Of a DNA stretch of 64,000 nucleotides, positions 15,128 to 24,017 are shown in pieces. Below the pieces are notes generated by a model. That model saw only the letters and a program-made list of their open reading frames with translations, was not told where the DNA came from and did no database searches. Position numbers and translations under genes: made by a program. Source of the DNA: Pokkaliibacter sp046614695 (lineage in GTDB: Bacteria; Pseudomonadota; Gammaproteobacteria; Pseudomonadales; Balneatricaceae); assembly GCF_046614695.1 (NCBI RefSeq), contig NZ_JBKKHQ010000026.1:62001-126000 (forward strand). The letters run 5' to 3'. Position 1 is the stretch's first letter. Each line of letters opens with the position of its first letter.

Positions 15128-15828
15128 TGACTGATGCCACTACCCAGGTCGGCATTGCCGCCATCGTCACCGATATTGAAGGCACCACCAGCGATATCGC
15201 CTTCGTCAAGAATGTCCTTTTCCCTTATGCAGCAAAACACCTGCCAGACTTCGTTCGTGCCCATCAACACGAGCCGGAAGTAAAAGAGGCCCTGCTGCAG
15301 GTCGCCGGGGAAATTGGTTGGGTCGATGCAGAAACCGAGGCACTGATTGAGGTCTTGCTGCGCTGGATCGAGGATGACCGCAAGGCCACCCCGCTTAAGA
15401 CGCTGCAGGGTATGATCTGGAAAGCCGGCTACGAAAACGGCGACTTTACCGGCCATGTTTATACCGACGCCCACCAGTATTTACAGGCCTGGCAGGCCGA
15501 TGGCATTGAGCTTTATGTGTTTAGCTCAGGCTCCGTTCCTGCCCAGAAGCTGCTCTTTGGTTACAGCGATTTTGGCGATATGACACCGCTGTTCAGCGGT
15601 TACTTTGATACCCGTACCGGTGCCAAACGCGAAGCGGCCGCCTATAAAGCTATTTTGCAGGCCATTGACCTGCCCGCCGAACACGTACTGTTTTTATCGG
15701 ATATCGCTGAAGAGCTGGATGCTGCCCTGCGAGCAGGCATGAAGACCTGTGAACTGCGCCGCGACGGTGCTGCACCCAGCAGCCGCCACCCGGTTGCCAC
15801 CACTTTTGCCGAGATTGCCTGCGACTAA
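15127..15828 (+). CDS. mtnC: Enolase-phosphatase E1 (acireductone synthase)
   Basis: Bifunctional HAD-family enzyme that enolises 2,3-diketo-5-methylthiopentyl-1-phosphate and removes the phosphate to give acireductone. 233 residues, standard length. The nucleophile motif appears as V-T-D-I-E-G-T-T-S near residue 16. V-F-S-S-G-S-V-P-A-Q-K and F-L-S-D-I-A-E-E-L-D-A-A are the HAD motifs 2 and 4. Magnesium-dependent and cytosolic. Lies between mtnB and mtnD. Confidence 0.94.
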   Translation: MTDATTQVGIAAIVTDIEGTTSDIAFVKNVLFPYAAKHLPDFVRAHQHEPEVKEALLQVAGEIGWVDAETEALIEVLLRWIEDDRKATPLKTLQGMIWKAGYENGDFTGHVYTDAHQYLQAWQADGIELYVFSSGSVPAQKLLFGYSDFGDMTPLFSGYFDTRTGAKREAAAYKAILQAIDLPAEHVLFLSDIAEELDAALRAGMKTCELRRDGAAPSSRHPVATTFAEIACD

Positions 15829-15870
15829 CGAGCAGGTAGTGCCGGACACCGCTTTGATGAGGAGAAACTG

Positions 15871-16413
15871 ATGAGCTCGCTGACGATTTACGCCGACACC
15901 CAGACCGACAAGCCGCTGCTGAGCACTGACAACGGTGAGGAAATCACCCGCCTGCTCAAAGAAGCCGGTGTTCGTTTCGAGCGCTGGGAAGCCAATACGC
16001 CCATCACTCCCGGTATGGAGCAGGACGCTATTCTGGCAGCCTATGCGGCGGATATTGATCGCCTCAAGCGCGAGAATGGCTACATCACAGTGGATGTTGT
16101 CAGCATGCACGCCGGGCATCCGGACAAGGTCGCTTTTCGTCAGAAGTTTCTGAGTGAGCATCGCCACACGGAAGATGAAGTGCGCTTCTTTGTTGATGGT
16201 CAGGGGCTCTTCTGCCTGCACATCGACGACAAAATTTATCAGGTACTGTGCTGCAGGAATGACCTGATCAGCGTCCCTGAAAACACGCCACACTGGTTTG
16301 ATATGGGCAGTGAGCCCACCTTTACCGCCATTCGCCTGTTTAATAACACCGAAGGCTGGGTAGCGCATTTCACCGGCTCCGATATCGCCAGCCAGTATCC
16401 GCTGCTGGCCTGA
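15871..16413 (+). CDS. mtnD: Acireductone dioxygenase
   Basis: Cupin metalloenzyme of 180 residues that oxidises acireductone to the 2-keto acid precursor of methionine plus formate (iron form). Metal ligands appear in S-E-H-R-H-T-E-D-E-V-R-F-F, with the distal His in T-P-H-W-F-D-M-G. A ribosome site (GAGGAG) precedes the ATG and a strong terminator follows the stop. Last gene of the mtnBCD operon. Confidence 0.94.
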   Translation: MSSLTIYADTQTDKPLLSTDNGEEITRLLKEAGVRFERWEANTPITPGMEQDAILAAYAADIDRLKRENGYITVDVVSMHAGHPDKVAFRQKFLSEHRHTEDEVRFFVDGQGLFCLHIDDKIYQVLCCRNDLISVPENTPHWFDMGSEPTFTAIRLFNNTEGWVAHFTGSDIASQYPLLA

Positions 16414-16438
16414 TCGCATCGATCAGCCGATGGAATAT

Positions 16439-16468
16439 AAAAAGCCGCTTTCAAGAGCGGCTTTTTTC
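16439..16468 (+). terminator. Rho-independent terminator of mtnBCD
   Basis: AAAGCCGCTT and AGCGGCTTT form a short perfect stem followed by a T tract, 26 bases after mtnD. It may also serve the convergent gene. Confidence 0.85.
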
Positions 16469-16485
16469 TTGTCTGGCGATCTGAC

Positions 16486-17232
16486 TCAGGGCGCGTCGCT
16501 ACGACGGCCAATATCACCGACACCCGGCAGTTTGAGGTAATGGTCGTACCAGTTATAGCCCAGCACCATGCCCAGAAGATTCAACTCCACCCCTTCATGT
16601 GCGGCCAAGGTGCCACCCAGGACGCCCCAGAGAGACACCTGATAACCGGTATCGCTGGGCGCCGGTGCAACAAAGCGGCTTTCACCAAGATAATCCTTGC
16701 CCAGGGCGTTACCCGGCAGCGCCACCGTAAGCTCCGGGACTTCCCGCACGACCCAGGCCACAAAGGTATTACTGTTCGGCCCCGGCCAGGCACGATACAC
16801 ATCATTATAGGGATAGCGGCGCTCCGCCTCGAAAATATGCGCAATGGCTTCTGCAGCCTTGGGGCCACGCAATTCACCGAGCAGCACAGGCTTTGACCCG
16901 AACCAGGCTCGGTCTGGCTGCGCCGTGCCAATACGCATGTGCGGCTGACGCCAGCCCAGTACCTGATGCACCACATAATCGCGGGCATCCACATCCTTGG
17001 TCGCAATCCAGGTGTGAACAGCAAAGGCACCTCGCCAGTTGTAGGCCCGGGCGCCATACACCTGCACGACAGCTTCAGGCGTGGTCGCCGGGTCAGGCGC
17101 CAGCTGGGCAGAACTGCGGTCGCTGTTCTGCCATGAGTGATGCAGGTCAATCTGACCGCTCAGCAATAAATACAGTGGCCCAAGCAGCAGGAGCACGACC
17201 ACGGCAAGAGGATAGAGAATCAATCGACGCAT
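16486..17232 (-). CDS. DUF3750-family membrane-anchored protein
   Basis: 248-residue protein with one N-terminal transmembrane helix (L-I-L-Y-P-L-A-V-V-V-L-L-L-L-G) and a periplasmic domain. Features typical of DUF3750 include V-Q-V-Y-G-A-R-A-Y-N-W-R-G-A-F-A-V-H-T-W, then W-P-G-P-N-S-N-T-F and L-G-V-E-L-N-L-L-G-type C-terminal segments. The ATG at 17232 places the helix at the start; an ATG nine codons upstream is less likely. No biochemical role is known for the family. It sits between the mtnBCD and mtnA genes, without evidence of a salvage function. Confidence 0.78.
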   Translation of the reverse strand: MRRLILYPLAVVVLLLLGPLYLLLSGQIDLHHSWQNSDRSSAQLAPDPATTPEAVVQVYGARAYNWRGAFAVHTWIATKDVDARDYVVHQVLGWRQPHMRIGTAQPDRAWFGSKPVLLGELRGPKAAEAIAHIFEAERRYPYNDVYRAWPGPNSNTFVAWVVREVPELTVALPGNALGKDYLGESRFVAPAPSDTGYQVSLWGVLGGTLAAHEGVELNLLGMVLGYNWYDHYLKLPGVGDIGRRSDAP

Positions 17233-17568
17233 GAGTTTCCAGACGATCAGCACACCCACCGGTAGGGTTGGATCTGCACTCGTTTTGCACCCTTTCCTTG
17301 CCTACCACAGCCTCATCATCGCCAGGCGATGAACCGGGAAAGAGCGCATTGGATGCTGTCTTCCGACACTGGGGAGAGACAGGCCATCGGCCTGTACTAT
17401 CGGAAGAACAGCTGAGTCACTATAGGCAGGTGGCCGGTGTCGGAACCAGCGGCAGGGGATTTCAGGATGCTACGAGCTGGAACAAAATGCGGCGAAGCTC
17501 GGGTCGCATGACTGCTTTCCCAAGACTTCGCCGCAGAATAGAAACGCTATGGCGTGTGCTGAAATGCC
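17233..17568. other. Non-coding gap between the DUF3750 gene and mtnA
   Basis: About 336 bases. A 122-codon open frame across it on the plus strand runs antisense into mtnA and lacks a convincing ribosome site, so I see no gene. It should contain the promoter for the DUF3750 gene. Confidence 0.5.
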
Positions 17569-18594
17569 CTAGCTTCGAGGTGCTGCCAGGGCATCGGCAG
17601 CGATATCGCTGGCTGAGTAGACGCCGGTATCCATAATCCAGCCAGAGACCAGCTCAGCCGGGGTCACATCAAAGGCGGGGTTAAAGACTTCAACATCATT
17701 AGGTGCCCAACGCGCTTCACCAAAGCTGCCGCTGACCCCAACAACTTCCTCCGCTGCGCGTTGCTCAATCGGAATGGCCGAGCCATCAGCACAATCAAGA
17801 TCAACGGTGGTATAAGGCGCCACCACATAAAAAGGCACGTTGTGATGCCTGGCCAGCACCGCCAGTGAGTAGGTGCCAACCTTGTTGGCAAAGTCACCGT
17901 TACGGGCAATACGGTCAGCGCCAACGACGACGGCATCCACCTGTCCGTCGCGCAGCAGAATGCCCGCCATGTTGTCACATTGCAGGCGGTGGCTGATGCC
18001 GTACTTATCCAGTTCCCAGGTCGTCAGACGGCCGCCTTGCAGCAGCGGACGGGTTTCGTCCACCCAGACAAAAGGGGTTTTGCCTGCTTCCTGCAGGGCA
18101 TAGACCACGCCCAGCGCAGTACCTTTACCCGCCGTCGCCAGACGGCCGGTATTGCAATGAGTCAGCAAGCGGACGTTGGCCGAAAACAGCTCAGCGCCGT
18201 TGGCCGCAATGCGGTCACAGAGGGCTATATCTTCTTCAAACAGGGCTTCGGCGGTGCGCACAAAGGCGACACGGTCGTTCTGTCGCAGGGAGGCCAGCAT
18301 GCGGTCCATGCAGTGCATCAGGTTAACCGCGGTAGGACGGGCTTCACGCAGGGCAAGGGCGGAGTTTTCCAGCTGTTCACGGTCTGCACCCTGTTCGGCC
18401 AGATGAGCCAGCAGCAGGGCAGCACCGACGCCAATGAGTGGTGCGCCGCGAATTTTCAGCGCTTTGATCATGGCGATCATGTCGTCAACACTGTCACACG
18501 CAAGCCAGTTTTCTTCGTGTGGCAGGGCGTGCTGGTCAAGTATCCACAGGCGTCCCTGCTCGTATTTGATGGCGGTGGCCAGCAGGTTCTTCAT
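17569..18594 (-). CDS. mtnA: Methylthioribose-1-phosphate isomerase
   Basis: Converts 5-methylthioribose 1-phosphate to the ribulose phosphate used by MtnB. 341 residues from the ATG at 18594, which has a GAGGAAAC ribosome site. The early K-I-R-G-A-P-L-I-G-V-G-A-A is the family signature. The catalytic Cys lies in T-H-C-N-T-G (C147) and the catalytic Asp in V-G-A-D-R-I-A-R-N-G-D (D227), followed by N-K-V-G-T-Y. Divergent from mtnK, the enzyme just before it in the pathway, with about 245 bases between. Confidence 0.94.
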   Translation of the reverse strand: MKNLLATAIKYEQGRLWILDQHALPHEENWLACDSVDDMIAMIKALKIRGAPLIGVGAALLLAHLAEQGADREQLENSALALREARPTAVNLMHCMDRMLASLRQNDRVAFVRTAEALFEEDIALCDRIAANGAELFSANVRLLTHCNTGRLATAGKGTALGVVYALQEAGKTPFVWVDETRPLLQGGRLTTWELDKYGISHRLQCDNMAGILLRDGQVDAVVVGADRIARNGDFANKVGTYSLAVLARHHNVPFYVVAPYTTVDLDCADGSAIPIEQRAAEEVVGVSGSFGEARWAPNDVEVFNPAFDVTPAELVSGWIMDTGVYSASDIAADALAAPRS

Positions 18595-18838
18595 CAGTGT
18601 TTCCTCCTCAGCGACCCTCGGCAAGCCGATCAGGTCGTGGGTCTTCCCCGTTTATTATCTGACCCGCAGACTCGCGTTTTCCGCACTTTTTTCGCTGCGG
18701 GTCGATCACCATAGCAGATTGATTTGCCGCCTCACAGCCTCTTTACACCGCCCCGCGACTTCACCCTGAAAGCCAACGGGGGTAAGCTATCTCCCCTTTT
18801 CTGATAACGACAATGCAAGGCTTACCAGAGGCTCCTCC

Positions 18839-20050
18839 ATGACCCGCTATAAGACCTTCCAAACGGCCGATGCCCTGGCCTATGCCCTGGAACATACCGA
18901 CCGCTTCGCCGGTCTCGATAGCACCGCACTGACCAGTGAAGAATTTGGCGATGGCAACCTCAATCTGGTGTTTCGCATCAGCCATCCCGACGGCGCCAGC
19001 CTGATTCTGAAGCAGGCGCTGCCCTACGCTCGCTGCGTCGGCGAATCCTGGCCCCTGAGCGTCGATCGCGCCCGCATTGAGGCCGAGGCCATGCTGATCG
19101 AGAGTCAGCTGTGCCCGGCGCTGGTGCCTGAGATTTATCATTACGATGCCGAACTGGCCGTCACCATCATGGAAGATCTGTCGGATCACCAGATCCTGCG
19201 CCAGGCGATGGTGGAAGGGAAACGCTTCCCGACGCTGATGCATGACATGGCGGTCTTCCTTGCCGACACCCTGTTTTTCACCTCGGACCTGTACCTTGAC
19301 CCTGCCGAGAAAAAACAGCGCGTTGCCCAGTTTATCAACCCGGATCTTTGCAAGATCACCGAAGATCTCTTCTTCCTTGACCCCTATTGCGACCATGAGC
19401 GCAATAACTACTATCCCGGTTTTAATGAGCGCGCCTCCAAACTGTGGAGCCATACGGCCCTGAAAGCCGAGATCGCCGATCTCAAATACCGCTTCCTGAC
19501 CAAAACCCAGTCGCTGCTGCATGGCGATGTTCACGCAGGCTCCATCTTCGTTCGTGAAGGCAGCACCAAGGTGATTGATGCCGAGTTTGCCTATTACGGC
19601 CCCGCAGGCTTCGATATTGGCTCCTACATCGGCAACCTGCTGCTGAACTTCTGTGCCCAGTGGGGCCTGATGGACGATGAGGATGCCCGCAACAACTACC
19701 GTCGCTGGATTCTGGAAGGTATCGACAGCTTCTGGAATACCTTTGCCGACCGCTTTACCGGCTATCTGGCGGAAAACACCAATGATCCGAGCCTGAATAA
19801 CCTGCACTGGCAGTCACGCCTGATGCAGCGGATCTGGCACGACACTCTGGGGTACGCGGGAGCAGAAATGATTCGCCGCACCGTGGGCCTGGCCCATGTG
19901 AAGGATCTGGATGTGATCAGTGATCACACCCGCCAGCTGCAAGCTGCCGGACAGGCACTGGTACTGGGTGAAGCGCTGGTCATGCAGCGCCGCCAGCTCG
20001 ACAACATGGGCGATGTCCTGACCATGCTGAGCGGTCTTGTCGAGTACTGA
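18839..20050 (+). CDS. mtnK: 5-methylthioribose kinase
   Basis: ATP-dependent kinase phosphorylating methylthioribose at C1, the entry step for MtnA. 403 residues, normal for the family. E-E-F-G-D-G-N-L-N-L-V-F-R is the glycine-rich nucleotide loop. The catalytic loop is L-L-H-G-D-V-H-A-G-S and the metal-binding segment is V-I-D-A-E-F-A-Y-Y-G-P, as in aminoglycoside-phosphotransferase-like kinases. Presence of MtnK implies an MTA nucleosidase route rather than MTA phosphorylase; that nucleosidase gene is not in the window. Confidence 0.94.
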   Translation: MTRYKTFQTADALAYALEHTDRFAGLDSTALTSEEFGDGNLNLVFRISHPDGASLILKQALPYARCVGESWPLSVDRARIEAEAMLIESQLCPALVPEIYHYDAELAVTIMEDLSDHQILRQAMVEGKRFPTLMHDMAVFLADTLFFTSDLYLDPAEKKQRVAQFINPDLCKITEDLFFLDPYCDHERNNYYPGFNERASKLWSHTALKAEIADLKYRFLTKTQSLLHGDVHAGSIFVREGSTKVIDAEFAYYGPAGFDIGSYIGNLLLNFCAQWGLMDDEDARNNYRRWILEGIDSFWNTFADRFTGYLAENTNDPSLNNLHWQSRLMQRIWHDTLGYAGAEMIRRTVGLAHVKDLDVISDHTRQLQAAGQALVLGEALVMQRRQLDNMGDVLTMLSGLVEY

Positions 20051-20076
20051 GTCCCTGTCCGGCACTTAGCCCTGTT

Positions 20077-20106
20077 GAAAAAAAACGCCCCGAGGGGCGT
20101 TTTTTA
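20077..20106 (+). terminator. Rho-independent terminator of mtnK
   Basis: AAAAAACGCCCC and GGGGCGTTTTTT form a perfect stem with a two-base loop and T run, usable in both directions by the convergent genes. Confidence 0.88.
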
Positions 20107-20128
20107 ATCTCTGTCGGATGATACGGAG

Positions 20129-21265
20129 TTAGTCCGACACTAGGGTTAACAGGGTAATTTCTGAGGGTGCGCCTAAACGCTTGGGCGGCCCCCAGTAGCC
20201 GGTGCCGCGGCTGGTGTAAATCCAGAGTTTTGCCAGCCGGTCCAGTCCGGCCACAAACGGCTGCTGCATCGGCACGAAGTATTTCCACGGCCAGAACTGA
20301 CCACCGTGGGTGTGCCCGGAAAGCTGCAGATGGAAGCCCGCTGCTTCGGCCGCCGTCGCTGAGCGAGGCTGGTGCGCCAGCAGGATTTTGACCGCTGAAG
20401 CAGGAATACCTTCAGCCGCAAGGTGCGGATCACTCGCCAGATGCGGGGTGAAGTGCCCTGCGCCGTAATCCGTGACGCCGGCAACGGCCAGAATATCGCC
20501 CTCTTTCTCCAGCAGCTCATGGCTGTTCATCAGCACCTTCATGCCCAGCCGGGCGAACTCCGCCGTCCAGGCTTCCGCGCCGGAGTAGTACTCATGGTTG
20601 CCGGTCACAAAGTAGGTGCCATAACGGGAACGTAAACTCGCCAGCGGTGCGGTGTGGTGGGAAAGCGCATCCACACTGCCATCCACCACATCCCCGGTGA
20701 CCGCCACCATATCTGCATCCAGCGCATTGGCACGGTGGATGATGGCTTCCAGATAGCCCCGCTTGATGGTCGGCCCGACATGGATATCGGTCAGCTGCAC
20801 AATTTTAAAACCCCGCCAGGCCGCCGGCAGATTGTGGATCGGCACCGAGACTTCCTTCACCCGCGCTGTTCGGCGCGCGTTGGCATAACCCATCAGAGTC
20901 ATGAGTGCTGCGGCCGCCAACACCAGCCAGGCACTGGCTTCCCAGCTCACCGGTGGAATCGCCGTGAAAAGGCTGACGATGCCCATGCCGATATCACGCA
21001 GCAGCGTCACCACCAGCAGGGAGGAGAAAAAGCCCATCAAACCGTAACCGGCGATGACGAGTTTCTCGCGCAGTGGGTCTTTGAGCCCTTTGGGCATTTG
21101 CCGACGCGGCATAATCGCCAAGGGTTGCAACACCAGTGACAACACCGCCCAGAGGATCAGCACGGTCAGCCACAGGCCATTGCCCGGCAAGGCGACACTT
21201 AGGCGTAACACCAGATAGAGATGCAGCCCAACTAACAGCAGCACCATGATAAAAAGTCGGTTCAC
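20129..21265 (-). CDS. Membrane-bound metallophosphoesterase
   Basis: 378 residues. The first 130 carry about four transmembrane helices. The rest is a calcineurin-like phosphoesterase with the five metal motifs in order: L-T-D-I-H-V-G, V-T-G-D-V-V-D-G, V-T-G-N-H-E-Y-Y, L-A-H-Q-P and S-G-H-T-H-G-G-Q. Proteins of this architecture (YkuE-like) are often predicted to hydrolyse phospholipid head groups or lipid-linked phosphates; the substrate here is not known. Convergent with mtnK and not obviously part of salvage. Confidence 0.87.
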   Translation of the reverse strand: MNRLFIMVLLLVGLHLYLVLRLSVALPGNGLWLTVLILWAVLSLVLQPLAIMPRRQMPKGLKDPLREKLVIAGYGLMGFFSSLLVVTLLRDIGMGIVSLFTAIPPVSWEASAWLVLAAAALMTLMGYANARRTARVKEVSVPIHNLPAAWRGFKIVQLTDIHVGPTIKRGYLEAIIHRANALDADMVAVTGDVVDGSVDALSHHTAPLASLRSRYGTYFVTGNHEYYSGAEAWTAEFARLGMKVLMNSHELLEKEGDILAVAGVTDYGAGHFTPHLASDPHLAAEGIPASAVKILLAHQPRSATAAEAAGFHLQLSGHTHGGQFWPWKYFVPMQQPFVAGLDRLAKLWIYTSRGTGYWGPPKRLGAPSEITLLTLVSD

Positions 21266-21370
21266 TCGAACCTCCTGCGCTCAAGGCTGGGAAAGAAAAG
21301 GTATATGGGCGCTGCGCTGGGCAACACAAGTGCCACCAGAGACGATTGCCCGGTTCACCACCGATAGACA

Positions 21371-21400
21371 TAAAAAAAGGCCTCTTTCGAGGCCTTTCAA
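21371..21400 (-). terminator. Rho-independent terminator of ilvA
   Basis: AAAGGCCTC and GAGGCCTTT stem; the minus-strand side is followed by seven T, placing it about 45 bases after the ilvA stop. Confidence 0.85.
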
Positions 21401-21442
21401 TAACAACGATAACCAGCGTCTTCGTAACGAAGGAAGAGCCTG

Positions 21443-22957
21443 TTAACGCAGGAAGAGCTTGTACGCCTGATTGTCGCTTTCTTCCCAGTAGGGATAGCCC
21501 AGCTCATCCATCGCTTTGCGTGCTTCATCACGCTGCTCAGGATCAATCTGCAGACCGACCAGAATACGCGCCTCTGCCGCACCGTGATTCCGGTAATGGA
21601 ACATCGAGACGTTGAAGCGATCGCCAAACTGATTGAGGAAACGCAGCAGCGCACCGGGTTTTTCCGGGAACTCGAAGCGGAACAGCTCCTCGTTGGTCAC
21701 ACCACTGGCCTGACCACCGATCATGTAGCGAATATGCAGCTTGGCCATCTCGTCATCGGAGAGATCAACCACTTCAAAATCCTTCTCGCGCAGGTTTTGC
21801 AGCAGCTCCTCCTTGCCTTCGCCGTGCTTGCCAAGGCTGATACCGGCAAATACATGGGCAGTGTTGGAGTCGGCATAGCGGTAGTTGAACTCGGTGACCG
21901 CACGCTTGCCCAGTGTCAGGCAGAACTCACGGAAACTGCCGGGACGCTCAGGCAGTTTCACCGCCAGTAATGCCTCGGTTTTCTCACCCAGATCCGTCCG
22001 CTCGGCCACGTAACGCAGGCGGGAGAAGTTCATGTTGGCGCCGGACACGATACCGATCAGGGTTTCGCCTTCGATATTTTCACGCTCAACGTACTTCTTC
22101 ATCCCGGCGATGCTGGCCGCACCGGCAGGTTCAGGGATAGAACGGGTGTCGGTAAAGACATCCTTGATCGCCGCACAGATTTCATCGGTCGACACGGTGA
22201 TCACTTCATCCACGTATTTGCGGCACAGATCAAAGGTATGCTCGCCGATCTGCGCAACCGCGATGCCATCGGCAAAGATGCCGACCTGCGGCAGCTTGAC
22301 CCGCTCACCGGCATCCATCGCGGCTTTCAGGCAGGCCGACTCTTCTGACTCGACCGCGATCACGCGGACGTCGGGGTAAAGGTACTTAATGTAGACTGCA
22401 ATCCCCGCCGCCAGGCCACCTCCGCCGACGGGGATAAAAATCGAATGAATCGGGCCGGATTCCTGGCGCAGAATTTCCATCCCGATCGTACCCTGACCCG
22501 CAATGGTGTAGGGGTCATCGTAAGGGTGAACGAAGACATAACCCTTCTCGTCCACCTGTTGCAGGGCATAAGCCAGTGCTTCGTCGAAGGTATCGCCGTG
22601 TAGCACCACCTGACCACCGCGCGCCTTGACCGCGTTGACCTTGATCTCCGGGGTTGGACGCGGCATGACGATCACGGCCTTCACGCCCATGACGCTGGCA
22701 GCCATCGCCAGGCCCTGGGCATGATTACCGGCGGAGGCACAAATCACCCCACGTGCACGCTCATCATCACTGAGCTGGGCCAGCTTGTTGTAGGCACCGC
22801 GAATTTTGAAGGAGAACACCGGTTGCAGGTCTTCACGCTTGAGGAGCACCCGGTTTTGCAGGCGGGCACTGAGGTTCGTCGCTTCATCGAGCGGCGTTTC
22901 CACAGCCGCCTCGTAGACACGGGAAGCCAGGATTTTCTTGATGTATTGATGAGGCAT
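21443..22957 (-). CDS. ilvA: Biosynthetic threonine deaminase
   Basis: PLP-dependent fold-type II enzyme converting threonine to 2-oxobutanoate, the first committed step of isoleucine synthesis. 504 residues, near the E. coli length. The PLP lysine is K51 in F-S-F-K-I-R-G-A-Y. The phosphate-binding G-G-G-G-L-A-A-G and a C-terminal regulatory pair of ACT-like domains (each starting around P-E-R-P-G-S-F and P-E-K-P-G-A-L) mark the biosynthetic, isoleucine-inhibited form. Divergent from rpiA, a common proteobacterial arrangement. Confidence 0.95.
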   Translation of the reverse strand: MPHQYIKKILASRVYEAAVETPLDEATNLSARLQNRVLLKREDLQPVFSFKIRGAYNKLAQLSDDERARGVICASAGNHAQGLAMAASVMGVKAVIVMPRPTPEIKVNAVKARGGQVVLHGDTFDEALAYALQQVDEKGYVFVHPYDDPYTIAGQGTIGMEILRQESGPIHSIFIPVGGGGLAAGIAVYIKYLYPDVRVIAVESEESACLKAAMDAGERVKLPQVGIFADGIAVAQIGEHTFDLCRKYVDEVITVSTDEICAAIKDVFTDTRSIPEPAGAASIAGMKKYVERENIEGETLIGIVSGANMNFSRLRYVAERTDLGEKTEALLAVKLPERPGSFREFCLTLGKRAVTEFNYRYADSNTAHVFAGISLGKHGEGKEELLQNLREKDFEVVDLSDDEMAKLHIRYMIGGQASGVTNEELFRFEFPEKPGALLRFLNQFGDRFNVSMFHYRNHGAAEARILVGLQIDPEQRDEARKAMDELGYPYWEESDNQAYKLFLR

Positions 22958-23209
22958 GATGCTCGGTCATTCCTTGAGGAATCTTCCGCTGGCCGCACAG
23001 CGCGGACAGGCGAGAACAGCGCCGAAGCGCCGCGACAGTCAGATCAGGAGATTCTAAGAGTGGCTTAACGGCAAGGAAGACCTGTGCCCTCCCCGCCTCG
23101 ATTCCGGCCGCGCCAGGCCGGGACAATATTTAACCAGATGCAGACGCCCCGCGGTAGCCCGACTATAATGTCGCCTTGTCCTGCCCATGCACCCGAAAAG
23201 AACCCGACC

Positions 23210-23884
23210 ATGACACAAGACGAGATGAAGAAGGCCGTCGCTCAGGCCGCCCTCGACCGCATTCTGCCGCACCTGGAAGACGATATGATTCTGGGCATTG
23301 GCACCGGCTCCACTGCCAACTTTTTCATTGATGCCCTGGCCGAACACAAGCTGCGTTTTGATGGCGCGGTGGCCAGCTCTGAAGCCTCCGCTCAGCGTTT
23401 GCAGGCGCATGGCATCCCCGTCTATGACGCCAATTCTGTCAGCAGGCTGCCCTTCTATGTCGATGGTGCCGATGAGTTTGACCCGCACTTCAACCTCATC
23501 AAAGGCGGTGGCGCAGCCCTGACGCGCGAGAAGATCGTCGCGGCCCTGTCCGGTGAATTCATCTGTATCGTTGACAGCAGCAAGAAAGTCGACGTGCTGG
23601 GCAACTTCCCGCTGCCGGTAGAAGTGATTCCCATGGCGCGCTCTTACGTGGCCCGTGAGCTGGTGAAACTGGGCGGAGACCCTGAATACCGTGAAGGCGT
23701 GACCACCGATAACGGCAACGTGATTCTGGATGTCTATAACCTGTCGATCACAGATCCCAAAGCCTTCGAGCAGCAACTGAACATGATCACAGGCGTTGTG
23801 ACCAATGGCATCTTCGGCCATCGCGGTGCCGATGTGGTGCTGATGGGCACCCCTGAAGGCGTGCAGACCCTGAACAAAGCCTGA
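23210..23884 (+). CDS. rpiA: Ribose-5-phosphate isomerase A
   Basis: Interconverts ribose 5-phosphate and ribulose 5-phosphate in the pentose phosphate pathway. 224 residues from the ATG at 23210; the upstream in-frame region has no family similarity. Substrate-binding G-I-G-T-G-S-T-A is near residue 30, D-G-A-D-E-F and K-G-G-G-A-A-L-T-R-E-K in the middle, matching the E. coli catalytic Asp, Glu and Lys environment. Terminator follows. Confidence 0.95.
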   Translation: MTQDEMKKAVAQAALDRILPHLEDDMILGIGTGSTANFFIDALAEHKLRFDGAVASSEASAQRLQAHGIPVYDANSVSRLPFYVDGADEFDPHFNLIKGGGAALTREKIVAALSGEFICIVDSSKKVDVLGNFPLPVEVIPMARSYVARELVKLGGDPEYREGVTTDNGNVILDVYNLSITDPKAFEQQLNMITGVVTNGIFGHRGADVVLMGTPEGVQTLNKA

Positions 23885-23946
23885 GTTCGCTGACGGCATC
23901 ACCGCTGATCAGCCTCGCCATCAAGCGATGGCAGCACCCGGCAAGC

Positions 23947-23983
23947 AAAACGCCCCGAACCTGCGAAGGTCGGGGCGTTGTTG
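23947..23983 (+). terminator. Rho-independent terminator of rpiA
   Basis: AACGCCCCGA pairs with TCGGGGCGTT around a loop and is followed by TTGTT. The adjacent minus-strand flavin enzyme gene ends 35 bases on, so it may be shared. Confidence 0.75.
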
Positions 23984-24017
23984 TTACTGGGTTAGCGACT
24001 GCAGCACAGGCAGCGTA

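Noticed and set aside
17268..17636. 122-codon plus-strand frame between the DUF3750 gene and mtnA
   Set aside because: Overlaps the mtnA 3' end antisense, has Arg/Ser-rich shadow-like composition and no clear ribosome site.
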